Source of the DNA: Alphaproteobacteria bacterium
GTDB taxonomy: Bacteria > Pseudomonadota > Alphaproteobacteria > Kiloniellales > J153
Direction of reading: 5' to 3'
DNA length: 10,832 nt
Assembly (NCBI GenBank): GCA_003693905.1
Contig: RFLL01000377.1
Span: 1 to 10,832 of the forward strand
A model generated the notes under the pieces. The model was given only the letters and a program-made list of their open reading frames with translations. It was not told the DNA's origin and did not search any database. Position 1 is the first letter of the stretch; each line of letters begins with the position of its first letter. This document shows positions 1-8,368 of this stretch, piece after piece. A program made the translations under genes and the position numbers.

Positions 1-107
1 CCGAAACACCGGCGCCCTCGATCGCGGCCGTCCATGCCTGCGTCAAGCTGCTCGACCGGGTCATGGCCGCCCACCATGCCGCCGTCCGCCTCGCGCCCAC
101 GGGCTGA
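1..107 (+). CDS. C-terminal end of an unidentified protein, possibly ketopantoate reductase family (partial)
   Basis: Only the last 34 codons are present; the frame enters from the left edge at base 3 and stops with TGA at 105-107. The peptide has a PAPS turn followed by an amphipathic helix (AAVHACVKLLDRVMAAHHA) and a short tail. A 'PTP then helix' ending is typical of the C-terminal helical domain of ketopantoate reductase (PanE/ApbA family), so that is a possible identity, but a 34-residue fragment cannot prove it. GC-rich codon use and the intrinsic terminator 25 bases further on support a genuine gene end. The other two frames here give arginine/proline-rich peptides typical of out-of-frame GC-rich DNA. 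Confidence 0.5.
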   Translation, partial: ETPAPSIAAVHACVKLLDRVMAAHHAAVRLAPTG

Positions 108-131
108 GACGGGGCGGGACAGGCGCGCCGC

Positions 132-153
132 AAAGGGGGCCGAGCCCCTTTTT
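132..153 (+). terminator. Intrinsic terminator of the upstream gene
   Basis: A seven-base-pair stem AAAGGGG / CCCCTTT with a six-base loop (GCCGAG) is followed directly by a run of five T. It lies 25 bases after the stop at 107, so it would end the upstream transcript before the leuA leader. It is the only clear hairpin-plus-T-run terminator seen in the window. Confidence 0.75.
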
Positions 154-223
154 CGCCGGTCCGAAGAGCGCTTTTCTCCCCCGAGGCCAGAAACGGCGCC
201 CGGACGGCGGCAAAAGTTAGGTA

Positions 224-252
224 TTGTTAACCAATCCCTGCGACGTTAAATA
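224..252 (+). promoter_or_regulatory. Candidate leuA promoter (weak match)
   Basis: In an AT-richer patch of otherwise GC-rich DNA, TTGTTA (224-229) is followed after 17 bases by TAAATA (247-252). The first is a fair -35 match; the second matches a sigma-70 -10 box at only three positions. The place is sensible: downstream of the terminator at 132-153 and about 320 bases before leuA, which would leave a long 5' leader. No start site is proven. Confidence 0.3.
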
Positions 253-401
253 TGACAGCGTTTTGCGTCTTCCCGCCGGTCGAGGGCCCGGGGGAAGGCG
301 AACGACGGTTCACATGCACCTCGAACAGGACGATGTCGAGCGTGACCGAACGCCACACCACCATCGCCGCATCGGCCGCCATCGGCGCGCCGGAGCTGTT
401 G

Positions 402-476
402 GTGGCGTGCGCCCGGGCGCTGGCCCTCACCCCCCTCGGCGGCGGCAGCGAGGCCCTGCTCCTTATTTGCCCCTGA
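402..476 (+). CDS. Possible leucine leader peptide upstream of leuA
   Basis: A 24-codon frame from GTG at 402 has GGAG at 392-395 six bases upstream. Six of its 24 codons are leucine, including three in a row (CTG CTC CTT, 456-464) followed by ATT, just before the TGA at 474-476. The stop codon forms part of the 5' arm of the hairpin at 470-512. Leucine-codon runs ahead of an RNA hairpin in front of a leucine biosynthesis gene are the hallmark of ribosome-mediated attenuation. The frame is open further upstream and an ATG at 333 is an alternative start giving 48 codons. High-GC DNA often leaves frames open, and leucine is a common residue, so this remains a candidate. Confidence 0.35.
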   Translation: MACARALALTPLGGGSEALLLICP

Positions 477-512
477 ACGCTCCAGCCGCATGACGCGGCA
501 GGCGCTCAGGGG
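470..512 (+). promoter_or_regulatory. Strong hairpin in the leuA leader, candidate attenuator
   Basis: CCCCTGA (470-476) pairs with TCAGGGG (506-512). Inside it GC pairs with GC, CC with GG, and GCCGC (485-489) with GCGGC (495-499), closing a five-base loop ATGAC; the interruptions are a two-base bulge and two single mismatches. That gives 16 base pairs, mostly G-C. The 5' arm includes the stop codon of the possible leader peptide. There is no T run after it, so it is not a textbook intrinsic terminator; it might act through Rho or on translation. Confidence 0.5.
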
Positions 513-570
513 ACACATCGAAGGGTAGGAGTCACGGCCAGGCGGCCGAGCCAACGAGGGGTTTTGAACA

Positions 571-2142
571 ATGAGCGCCAACCGACAGATCGATACCATG
601 GACGCCCAGCGCGTCAGAATATTCGACACCACCCTGCGCGACGGCGAGCAGTCTCCCGGCTGTTCCATGAATCTGGACGAAAAACTCCAGGTTGCCGCCG
701 TGCTGGAGGAAATGGGCGTCGACATCATCGAAGCCGGCTTTCCGATCGCCTCCAACGGCGATTTCGAGGCCGTGTGCGAGATTGCCGCCCGGGTCCGTAA
801 CGCCACCGTCGCCGGCCTGGCGCGGGCTACCCGCAAGGACATCGACCGTGCCTGGGAGGCCTTGAAAGGAGCGGCACGAGCGCGCATCCACACCTTCATT
901 TCGACCAGCCCGCTGCACATGAAATACAAGCTCCAGATGGAGCCGGAGGCGGTGCACCAGGCGGTGATCGACAGCGTCTCGCACGCCCGCAATTTATGCG
1001 ACGACGTCGAATGGTCCCCCGAAGACGGCACCCGCACCGACCCCGATTTCCTGTGCCGCTGCGTCGAATCGGCGATCAAGGCCGGAGCGGGCACGATCAA
1101 CATTCCCGATACCGTGGGCTACACCGTGCCGCACGAGTTCCACGCCCTGATCACCATGCTGCGCAACCGCGTGCCCAATATCGACAAGGCGGTGATCTCG
1201 GTCCATTGCCACAACGATCTCGGTCTGGCGGTGGCCAACTCGTTAGCCGCGATCGACGCCGGCGCGCGCCAGGTGGAATGCACCATCAACGGCATCGGCG
1301 AGCGGGCCGGCAACGCTGCGATGGAGGAGATCGTCATGGCGCTGCGCACCCGCCATGACGTGCTGCCATACACCACTGGCGTCAAGACCGAGCTGATCAC
1401 CCGGGCCTCGCGTCTGATTTCGGCGATCACCGGATTTTCCGTACAGCCCAACAAGGCAATCGTCGGCGCCAACGCCTTCGCCCACGAATCGGGCATCCAT
1501 CAGGACGGCTATCTGAAGCACAGTCAGACCTACGAAATCATGACTCCGGAATCGGTCGGACTGCATCGCTCGACCCTGGTCATGGGCAAGCATTCCGGTC
1601 GTCACGCCTTCAAGGTCAAGCTGGCCGAGCTGGGCTACGGCGATCTGTCGGACAATGCCGTCGAAGACGCCTTCCAGCGCTTCAAGGACCTGGCCGACCA
1701 CAAGAAGGACGTCTATGACGACGACATTCTGGCTCTGATCGACGACACCGTGGTGCGCCAGAACGATCGCATCCGCTTCATCTCGTTGCAGGTGGTGTGC
1801 GGCTCGACGGGGCCGCAGACGGCGGAGCTGGAGCTGGAAGTCGACGGCGTACCCAAGCGCGCCAAGGCGACCGGCAACGGGCCGGTCGATGCCACCTTTG
1901 CCGCCATCAAGGCGATCTTTCCGCACGAGACCAGGTTGCAGCTCTATCAGGTCCATGCGGTGACCGAGGGCACCGACGCACAGGCTGAAGTGACGGTGCG
2001 GCTCGAAGAAGACGGGCGGACGGTGAATGGACAGGGGGCCGATGTCGACACCCTGGTCGCCTCCGCACGGGCCTATGTGAACGCGCTCAACAGATTGCTG
2101 CTCAAGCGCGAAAGATCGGCTCCGGCCGCGATGTCGGCATGA
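571..2142 (+). CDS. leuA: 2-isopropylmalate synthase
   Basis: First committed step of leucine synthesis: condenses acetyl-CoA with 2-oxoisovalerate to (2S)-2-isopropylmalate in the cytoplasm. The 523-residue product has the usual length of the bacterial LeuA type. The TIM-barrel catalytic domain begins with the family signature DTTLRDGEQSPG (residues 19-30; D24 is the expected metal ligand). The metal-binding HCHNDLG follows (H212 and H214), then NGIGERAGNAAMEE, in which N248 is the expected metal ligand. Residues from about 395 to 515 form the LeuA-type regulatory domain, which in this family binds leucine for feedback inhibition. The ATG at 571 is chosen because AGGGG (557-561) sits nine bases upstream; an internal ATG at 598 lacks a comparable site. 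The long leader with a possible leucine leader peptide suggests an added layer of control by leucine supply. Confidence 0.96.
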   Translation: MSANRQIDTMDAQRVRIFDTTLRDGEQSPGCSMNLDEKLQVAAVLEEMGVDIIEAGFPIASNGDFEAVCEIAARVRNATVAGLARATRKDIDRAWEALKGAARARIHTFISTSPLHMKYKLQMEPEAVHQAVIDSVSHARNLCDDVEWSPEDGTRTDPDFLCRCVESAIKAGAGTINIPDTVGYTVPHEFHALITMLRNRVPNIDKAVISVHCHNDLGLAVANSLAAIDAGARQVECTINGIGERAGNAAMEEIVMALRTRHDVLPYTTGVKTELITRASRLISAITGFSVQPNKAIVGANAFAHESGIHQDGYLKHSQTYEIMTPESVGLHRSTLVMGKHSGRHAFKVKLAELGYGDLSDNAVEDAFQRFKDLADHKKDVYDDDILALIDDTVVRQNDRIRFISLQVVCGSTGPQTAELELEVDGVPKRAKATGNGPVDATFAAIKAIFPHETRLQLYQVHAVTEGTDAQAEVTVRLEEDGRTVNGQGADVDTLVASARAYVNALNRLLLKRERSAPAAMSA

Positions 2143-2156
2143 GTCGGAATGGTTGA

Positions 2157-3275
<1,119 letters not shown>

Positions 3276-3328
3276 TCCTTCAGTTTTTGTTTATTTATTT
3301 CCCGTAAAGAATTAGGTTTGCGAACGCA

Positions 3329-3356
3329 GGCCCGATTCGCAGCATCCGATCGGGCC
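3329..3356 (+). promoter_or_regulatory. Perfect 8-bp hairpin upstream of mreC
   Basis: GGCCCGAT (3329-3336) and ATCGGGCC (3349-3356) form a perfect eight-base-pair stem with a twelve-base loop. It ends 17 bases before the mreC ribosome binding site. An AT- and T-rich stretch (3284-3300) separates it from the mreB stop. The stem has no T run after it, so a classical terminator is unlikely; partial termination, RNA processing or message stability between mreB and mreC are possible roles. Confidence 0.4.
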
Positions 3357-3382
3357 GGACTGTCGTGTGGCCTGGAGGCGAC

Positions 3383-4315
3383 GTGAAAAAGCCCGCTGGA
3401 TCGATTTCCCACGTGACGACGCCGTTGCGGGCGTGGGTCCAGCGGTTTGCCTTTCTTCTTCTTGCCGCCGCGGCATTCATGCTGATGCTGGTCGGCAAGG
3501 CCGACACCCTGCTGGTGGAGCGCGCGCGCACCGCCGTCGTCGATGCCGTCACGCCGATCCTCGGGTTCATCTCGCGCCCCGTCGACAGCCTCGGCGATCT
3601 GGCCGACACGATGCGCGAACTGGCCGATCTGCGGGCTGAAAACGCCCGCCTGCGGCGTGAAAACGAAGGTCTGAAAAGCTGGCAGGCGCTGGCCCACCGG
3701 CTGGAAGCGGAAAATGCCGCTCTGCGCCGGTTGACCAATCTGGTTCCCGATCCGGGCCTGCGCTTCGTCACCGCCCGGGTGATCGGCGATCCGGGGGGCG
3801 CCTTCGTGCGCTCGGTGCTGGTCAACGCCGGAACCCGTGACGGCGTGGCCAAGGGTCAGGCCGCAATCACCAGCGACGGTCTGGTCGGCCGGGTGGTCGA
3901 GGTGGGGCTGCGCTCGGCGCGGATACTGCTGCTGACCGATATCAACAGCCGCATTCCGGTGGTGGTCGGCGACGGGCGCGACCGCGCGATTCTGGCCGGC
4001 GACAACTCGGCCCAGCCGCGTCTACTCTATCTGGCGCCCGACGTGGAGGTGCCCCTCGGAGCGACGGTGGTGACCTCGGGCCATGGCGGCGTGTTTCCGC
4101 CCGGCCTTCCGGTCGGCCTGGTGAGCGAAATCGCCGACGGCAGCGTGCGGGTACGCCCCCATGTCGACTGGGCGCACATGGAATACGTGCGCCTGGCCGA
4201 TTACGAGTTGCCCGGGCTGATCGAAATCGACAGCGCCGGACCGGCAATCTCCGAAGCCGGGGGTGGGACCGGAACCGGACCGACCCATCGCGACGCCCAG
4301 GAAGCGCAGCGATGA
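3383..4315 (+). CDS. mreC: Rod-shape determining protein MreC
   Basis: Periplasmic scaffold that links MreB to the RodA-PBP2 synthase and activates it. Start: GTG at 3383, preceded by GGAGG (3374-3378), giving 310 residues; a GTG at 3365 in the same frame has no comparable site. A short cytoplasmic N-terminus is followed by one membrane helix (about residues 20-37) and a charged heptad-like stretch rich in Leu, Arg and Glu (about 73-118) expected to form the dimerising coiled coil. The MreC beta-barrel core follows, including ARVIGDPGGAFVRSVLVNAG, GLVGRVVEVG and SRIPVVVGDGRDRAILAG. The tail after about residue 280 is glycine-rich and poorly conserved in type. Its stop TGA overlaps an out-of-frame ATG; the true mreD start lies 16 bases on. 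Confidence 0.94.
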   Translation: MKKPAGSISHVTTPLRAWVQRFAFLLLAAAAFMLMLVGKADTLLVERARTAVVDAVTPILGFISRPVDSLGDLADTMRELADLRAENARLRRENEGLKSWQALAHRLEAENAALRRLTNLVPDPGLRFVTARVIGDPGGAFVRSVLVNAGTRDGVAKGQAAITSDGLVGRVVEVGLRSARILLLTDINSRIPVVVGDGRDRAILAGDNSAQPRLLYLAPDVEVPLGATVVTSGHGGVFPPGLPVGLVSEIADGSVRVRPHVDWAHMEYVRLADYELPGLIEIDSAGPAISEAGGGTGTGPTHRDAQEAQR

Positions 4316-4331
4316 GCCGTGGAGGGCAGCG

Positions 4332-4841
4332 GTGACCCCGACGATCTGGACCCGTCTCGATCTTCTGGCGCGTCATCTGTTTCCCTTCGGGCTGAGCGTT
4401 CTTCTGATCATGACCGGCGCCATCCATCTGCCGGTGCCCGACCTGTCGCCGATCATGCCGTCGTTCGGCCTGATCGCGGTCTATTACTGGGCCATCCATC
4501 GTCCCGACCTGGTGCCGAGCTGGGCGGTGTTCGTGCTCGGCCTGTTTCAGGATCTGCTGACCGGCGGCCCGCTCGGCCTGACGATCATCGTGCTGCTGGC
4601 ATTGTGGGCGGCGGTCGGCACCCAGCGCCGGCTGCTGGCCACCGGATCCTTCGTTTTCGCCTGGGCGGTGTTCGTGGCCATGGCGGCGGCGGCGTTCCTG
4701 CTGATGTGGCTGCTGCACGGCCTGGTGATCGGAACGATGAGCGAACCCCATCCGGCAATCTTTCAATACCTGACGACGGTTGCCGTCTATCCGTGCTGTG
4801 CCTGGCTGTTCGCGCGGGCTCAGCGGGCCGTTCTGCACTAG
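4332..4841 (+). CDS. mreD: Rod-shape determining protein MreD
   Basis: Integral inner-membrane partner of MreC in the elongasome. The GTG at 4332 is chosen because GGAGGG (4321-4326) sits five bases upstream; earlier in-frame starts would lie inside mreC. The 169-residue product is nearly all hydrophobic, with about five predicted membrane segments. The motif DLSPIMPSFGLIAVYYWAIH and the following FVLGLFQDLLTGGPLG are typical of MreD; the second is the family's conserved G-x-x-x-D loop region. The gene starts 16 bases after mreC and ends 28 bases before mrdA, consistent with one transcript. MreD proteins vary greatly in sequence, so position in the cluster is a large part of the identification. 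Confidence 0.92.
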   Translation: MTPTIWTRLDLLARHLFPFGLSVLLIMTGAIHLPVPDLSPIMPSFGLIAVYYWAIHRPDLVPSWAVFVLGLFQDLLTGGPLGLTIIVLLALWAAVGTQRRLLATGSFVFAWAVFVAMAAAAFLLMWLLHGLVIGTMSEPHPAIFQYLTTVAVYPCCAWLFARAQRAVLH

Positions 4842-4869
4842 CAGGATCGGGGCGGGGGATGACCGGGCG

Positions 4870-6825
4870 ATGGTACTGAAACGCGACGGACAGGATCAGG
4901 CCAAGACGTTTACCCGCCGCGCGCTTCTCGTCGGCGGCGGCCAGGCCGTGCTGATGACGGCGCTGGGCGCGCGGATGTACTACCTACAGGTGATCGAGGC
5001 CGACCGTTATGCGACGCTGGCCGAAGACAACCGCATCAATCTGCGTCTGATCCCGCCGCCGCGCGGGCGCATCGTCGACCGCTTCGGTACGCCGATGGCG
5101 GTCAATCAGCAGAACTACCGCGTCGTTATGGTCCGCGAACAGGCCCGCGACGTCACCCGGACGCTCGATCACCTGGCCCAGATCATCACCCTGTCGGAAC
5201 GCGACTATCAGCGGATTCTGCGCGAAATGCGGCGCAAACGCGCCTTCGTTCCGGTCACCGTGCGCGATTTCCTGGACTGGGAGCAGGTCAGCCGGATCGA
5301 GGTCAACGCCCCCGATCTGCCCGGGGTCAGCATCGAGGTGGGCCAGACCCGCCAGTACCCGTTCGGGGAGACGATGACCCACATCCTGGGTTACGTCTCG
5401 GTGGTGTCGGAGAAGGACCTGACCGGGGATCCGCTGCTGGAACTGCCCGGGTTCCGCATCGGCAAGCAGGGCATAGAAAAACAGTATGACGGGGAACTGC
5501 GCGGCAAGGCGGGGACCAGCCATCTCGAAGTCAACGCGCTCGGCCGGGTGATCCGTGAACTGTCGCGCGAAGAAGGAGTGCCCGGGCGCGACCTCGTGCT
5601 GACCGTGGATGTCGGCCTGCAGAAATTCGTGCACCGGCGTCTCAAGCTGGAGCGCAGCGCCTCGGCCGTGGTCATGGACGTGACCAATGGCGACATCCTG
5701 GCCCTCGCGTCCTCGCCGGCGTTCGACCCCAACATCTTCAACGTCGGCATGAGTTCGCAGATCTGGCACGACCTGATCAACGATCCGCTGTCGCCGCTGA
5801 CCAACAAGGCGTTGAGCGGTCACTATGCACCGGGCTCCACCTTCAAGATGATGGTGGCCCTGGCCGCGCTCGAAGCCGGGATCGGCCCCGACCACCGCGT
5901 GTTCTGCCCCGGCTACATGGAATTGGGCAATACCCGTTTCCACTGCTGGAAGAAGTACGGCCACGGCTGGGTCGACATGTACGACGGCATCAAGCAATCG
6001 TGCGACGTGTTCTTCTACGACATTTCGCGCCGCGTCGGCATCGACCGCATCGCCGCCATGGCGCGCCGTTTCGGCCTCGGCGCGCCGACCGGCATCGATC
6101 TGCCCGGCGAACGTCCCGGCGTGATCCCGGACCGCGAATGGAAGCTGGCCAACATCGGCGAACCGTGGCAGCTCGGCGAAACGCTAGTCAGTGCCATCGG
6201 CCAGGGATTCGTGCTCACCACGCCGATACAGCTTGCGGTGATGACGGCGCGCATCGCCAACCGGGGACGGCTGGTGCGCCCGCGCCTGACCCGCCTGCGC
6301 GAGGAACTGGCCGCCGCGGCGCCCCCCGGCGGCGCGGGCTCCGGCACCGCCGGGTCCGGGGTACCGGCCTCCGCTGATGCCCCGGATGCCTCCGCCGGCT
6401 CGGCCCCGATTACGACCCTGGACATTCCCGACAGCCATTTCGACGTCATCCACACGGCGATGGATCTGGTCACCAACGATCGCCGCGGCACCGCCTACCG
6501 GGCGCGTATTGCCGCTGAAGGGCGCGAAATGGCAGGGAAAACCGGAACCTCGCAGGTGCGTCGGATCACCATGGCAGAGCGCGCCGCGGGCGTTTTCAAG
6601 AACGAGGACCTGCCGTGGCGCCGGCGCGACCATGCCTTATTCGTCGCGTTCGCACCGGTTCATGCGCCGCGCTACTGCTGTGCCGTGGTGGTCGAACATG
6701 GCGGCGGCGGCTCGAAGGTGGCGGCGCCGATCGCACGCGACGTGCTGATGGAAACGCAGGAGCGCGATCCGGCGGCCACTCCGCCGGTGCGTCTTGTCGC
6801 CGGCCAGCTGCTGCGCAAGGCTTGA
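4870..6825 (+). CDS. mrdA: Penicillin-binding protein 2, elongation-specific transpeptidase
   Basis: Class B penicillin-binding protein that crosslinks lateral-wall peptidoglycan as partner of RodA. The 651-residue product is slightly longer than E. coli PBP2. A short cytoplasmic N-terminus and one membrane helix (about 16-38) are followed by the PBP dimer domain with PPPRGRIVDRFG. The transpeptidase domain carries all three active-site motifs: STFK (catalytic S323, K326), SCD (S377-D379, the S-x-D form typical of PBP2), and KTG (K557-G559). Between motifs two and three, about residues 480-515 are a Gly/Ala/Pro/Ser-rich low-complexity linker. The ATG at 4870 gives the family N-terminus. Upstream sequence is G-rich without a clean ribosome site (GGGGG at 4854-4858), so translation may be coupled to mreD. 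FTRRALLVGG before the membrane helix resembles a twin-arginine motif. Confidence 0.96.
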   Translation: MVLKRDGQDQAKTFTRRALLVGGGQAVLMTALGARMYYLQVIEADRYATLAEDNRINLRLIPPPRGRIVDRFGTPMAVNQQNYRVVMVREQARDVTRTLDHLAQIITLSERDYQRILREMRRKRAFVPVTVRDFLDWEQVSRIEVNAPDLPGVSIEVGQTRQYPFGETMTHILGYVSVVSEKDLTGDPLLELPGFRIGKQGIEKQYDGELRGKAGTSHLEVNALGRVIRELSREEGVPGRDLVLTVDVGLQKFVHRRLKLERSASAVVMDVTNGDILALASSPAFDPNIFNVGMSSQIWHDLINDPLSPLTNKALSGHYAPGSTFKMMVALAALEAGIGPDHRVFCPGYMELGNTRFHCWKKYGHGWVDMYDGIKQSCDVFFYDISRRVGIDRIAAMARRFGLGAPTGIDLPGERPGVIPDREWKLANIGEPWQLGETLVSAIGQGFVLTTPIQLAVMTARIANRGRLVRPRLTRLREELAAAAPPGGAGSGTAGSGVPASADAPDASAGSAPITTLDIPDSHFDVIHTAMDLVTNDRRGTAYRARIAAEGREMAGKTGTSQVRRITMAERAAGVFKNEDLPWRRRDHALFVAFAPVHAPRYCCAVVVEHGGGGSKVAAPIARDVLMETQERDPAATPPVRLVAGQLLRKA

Positions 6826-6841
6826 GGGAGAGACACAGGCG

Positions 6842-8020
6842 ATGGCTCGAACCCGCCCCCTGCTGCTGTCCAGCCAGCAGTTTGGCCTGCGCAATCCCGA
6901 CATGTCTCTGGGCGAGAAGCTGTGGCAGATCAACTGGACCATGATCCTGCTGACGACGGCGATCGCCGGCGTCGGGTTTGCCATGCTCTATTCCGCCGCC
7001 AACGGCAGCTTCGACCCCTGGGCCTCGCGCCAGATGGTGCGCTTCGGCATCGGGCTGGTGGGCATGTTGACGGTGGCGTTGATCGACATCCGGATCTGGT
7101 TCCGCCACGCCTACGGGCTTTACCTGTTCGCACTGGCGATGCTGGGCGCGGTCGAGGTCATCGGCGTCGCCGGCATGGGGGCGCAACGGTGGATCGACCT
7201 CGGGGTGATCCAGCTCCAGCCCTCGGAGATCATGAAGGTCGCGCTGGTGTTGGCGCTGGCGCGCTACTACCACGGCATAGCCATGGACGAGATCGGCCGG
7301 CCGAGTCTGCTGCTGGTCCCCTTGGCGATGATTTTCGTGCCGGCGGCCCTGGTGCTCAAGCAACCGGATCTCGGCACCGCGGTGACGCTGATCATGGTCG
7401 GCGGGGCGGTGCTGTTCTGCGCCGGGGTGCGGCTGTGGAAGTTCGCGCTGGTGGGGGCGCTGGGGCTCGGCTCGATCCCGGTGCTGTGGCAGTTCCTGCA
7501 CGACTACCAGCGCCAGCGGGTGCTGACCTTCCTCAACCCCGAATCGGACCCGCTCGGCGCCGGTTATCACATCCTCCAGTCGAAGATCGCGCTCGGCTCC
7601 GGCGGCGTCTTCGGCAAGGGCTTCCTGCAAGGCACGCAAAGCCACCTCAATTTCCTGCCGGAGAAGCAGACCGACTTCATTTTCACCATGCTGGCCGAGG
7701 AATTCGGCATGGTTGGCGGCATCGCCCTGCTGATCGTCTACAGCCTGCTGCTCGCCTACGGCGTGGCCATCGCGATGCGCGCCCGCAATCAGTTCGGCCG
7801 TCTGCTGGCGCTCGGGCTGAGCTTCAATCTGTTCGTCTACGTCTTCATCAACATCGCCATGGTCATGGGTCTGATCCCGGTGGTCGGGGTGCCGCTGCCG
7901 CTCATTTCCTATGGCGGGACGGCGATGCTGACCACGATGGGGGCGCTCGGTCTGGTCATGTCGGTCTATATTCACCGCGACATCCGCATCCCGCGCCGCG
8001 GCCTCGGCGACGATCTGTAG
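6842..8020 (+). CDS. rodA: Rod-shape SEDS glycosyltransferase RodA
   Basis: Lipid II polymerase of the SEDS family that synthesises glycan strands during elongation, working with PBP2. The 392-residue product has about ten membrane segments. Family signatures seen: GAQRWIDLG with QPSEIMK, KQPDLGTA, ESDPLGAGYHILQSKIA with D236 (the aspartate known to be essential in RodA proteins), FLPEKQTDFIF, and PLPLISYGGTAML. The ATG at 6842 lies 16 bases after the mrdA stop; AGGGAG (6825-6830) is eleven bases upstream, and the alternative ATG at 6902 has no site. The N-terminal extension ahead of the first membrane helix is about 30 residues. Last gene of the mre/mrd cluster, as usual. Confidence 0.96.
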   Translation: MARTRPLLLSSQQFGLRNPDMSLGEKLWQINWTMILLTTAIAGVGFAMLYSAANGSFDPWASRQMVRFGIGLVGMLTVALIDIRIWFRHAYGLYLFALAMLGAVEVIGVAGMGAQRWIDLGVIQLQPSEIMKVALVLALARYYHGIAMDEIGRPSLLLVPLAMIFVPAALVLKQPDLGTAVTLIMVGGAVLFCAGVRLWKFALVGALGLGSIPVLWQFLHDYQRQRVLTFLNPESDPLGAGYHILQSKIALGSGGVFGKGFLQGTQSHLNFLPEKQTDFIFTMLAEEFGMVGGIALLIVYSLLLAYGVAIAMRARNQFGRLLALGLSFNLFVYVFINIAMVMGLIPVVGVPLPLISYGGTAMLTTMGALGLVMSVYIHRDIRIPRRGLGDDL

Positions 8021-8029
8021 CCGCGCGGT

Positions 8030-8047
8030 GCCGCCCGCCCGGGCGGC
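8030..8047 (+). terminator. GC hairpin after rodA, doubtful terminator
   Basis: GCCGCCC (8030-8036) and GGGCGGC (8041-8047) form a seven-base-pair all-G/C stem with a four-base loop, nine bases after the rodA stop. No T run follows, so it is at best an atypical terminator. The remainder up to 8148 holds no gene that I can support. Confidence 0.3.
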
Positions 8048-8148
8048 CGCCCCGGCGACACGGGGGGCCATGGACACGGTATTCAAGAAGGCCGGGCGCC
8101 GAGAGGGCCGGGGCGGATCGGGACCTCGCCTTTGCGCCGCCCGACCCC

Positions 8149-8177
8149 TCGACAAAGCCGGATGCAATTGCTATCTA
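8149..8177 (+). promoter_or_regulatory. Promoter of the tRNA-Lys gene
   Basis: TCGACA (8149-8154) matches the -35 consensus at five of six positions. After exactly 17 bases comes TATCTA (8172-8177), a partial -10 match. Transcription would begin near 8184, about a dozen bases before the mature tRNA 5' end. This gives the tRNA its own promoter, independent of rodA. Confidence 0.55.
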
Positions 8178-8195
8178 CCGCTTCACGAACGGTGC

Positions 8196-8271
<76 letters not shown>

Positions 8272-8301
8272 ATTGTTTCAAAGGGTTAGGGGGCAAAAAT
8301 A

Positions 8302-8338
8302 GGTCCGATTCGGGACCGTTTCCACAAACCGTTTCCAC
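8302..8338. repeat. Inverted repeat and paired 11-bp direct repeats beside att, candidate integrase arm sites
   Basis: ACCGTTTCCAC occurs at 8315-8325 and again at 8328-8338, two bases apart, giving a 13-base period. The first copy overlaps an inverted repeat, GGTCC (8302-8306) with GGACC (8313-8317). Short direct repeats between an attachment core and the integrase gene are typical arm-type binding sites of tyrosine integrases. The role is inferred from position. Confidence 0.5.
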
Positions 8339-8368
8339 TCCCATGCGCTTGATCCGGTGACTCCACCA

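Noticed and set aside
246..1103. Open frame of 285 codons on the - strand over the leuA leader and 5' part
   Set aside because: It is antisense to a clear leuA, has no family motifs, and long open frames opposite real genes are normal in GC-rich DNA.
4312..4315. ATGA overlap at the mreC stop as the mreD start
   Set aside because: That ATG is not in the mreD frame; GTG at 4332 with GGAGGG upstream is.
4984..5997. Open frame of 337 codons on the - strand opposite mrdA
   Set aside because: No recognisable motif, and it is fully opposite the conserved PBP2 reading frame.
6596..8167. Open frame of 523 codons on the - strand opposite mrdA and rodA
   Set aside because: The product is rich in Arg, His, Gln and Asp with no domain, as expected from the complement of membrane-protein codons; rodA on the + strand is unambiguous.
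8315..8338. CRISPR array
   Set aside because: There are only two 11-base copies with a two-base gap; repeat and spacer lengths do not fit.
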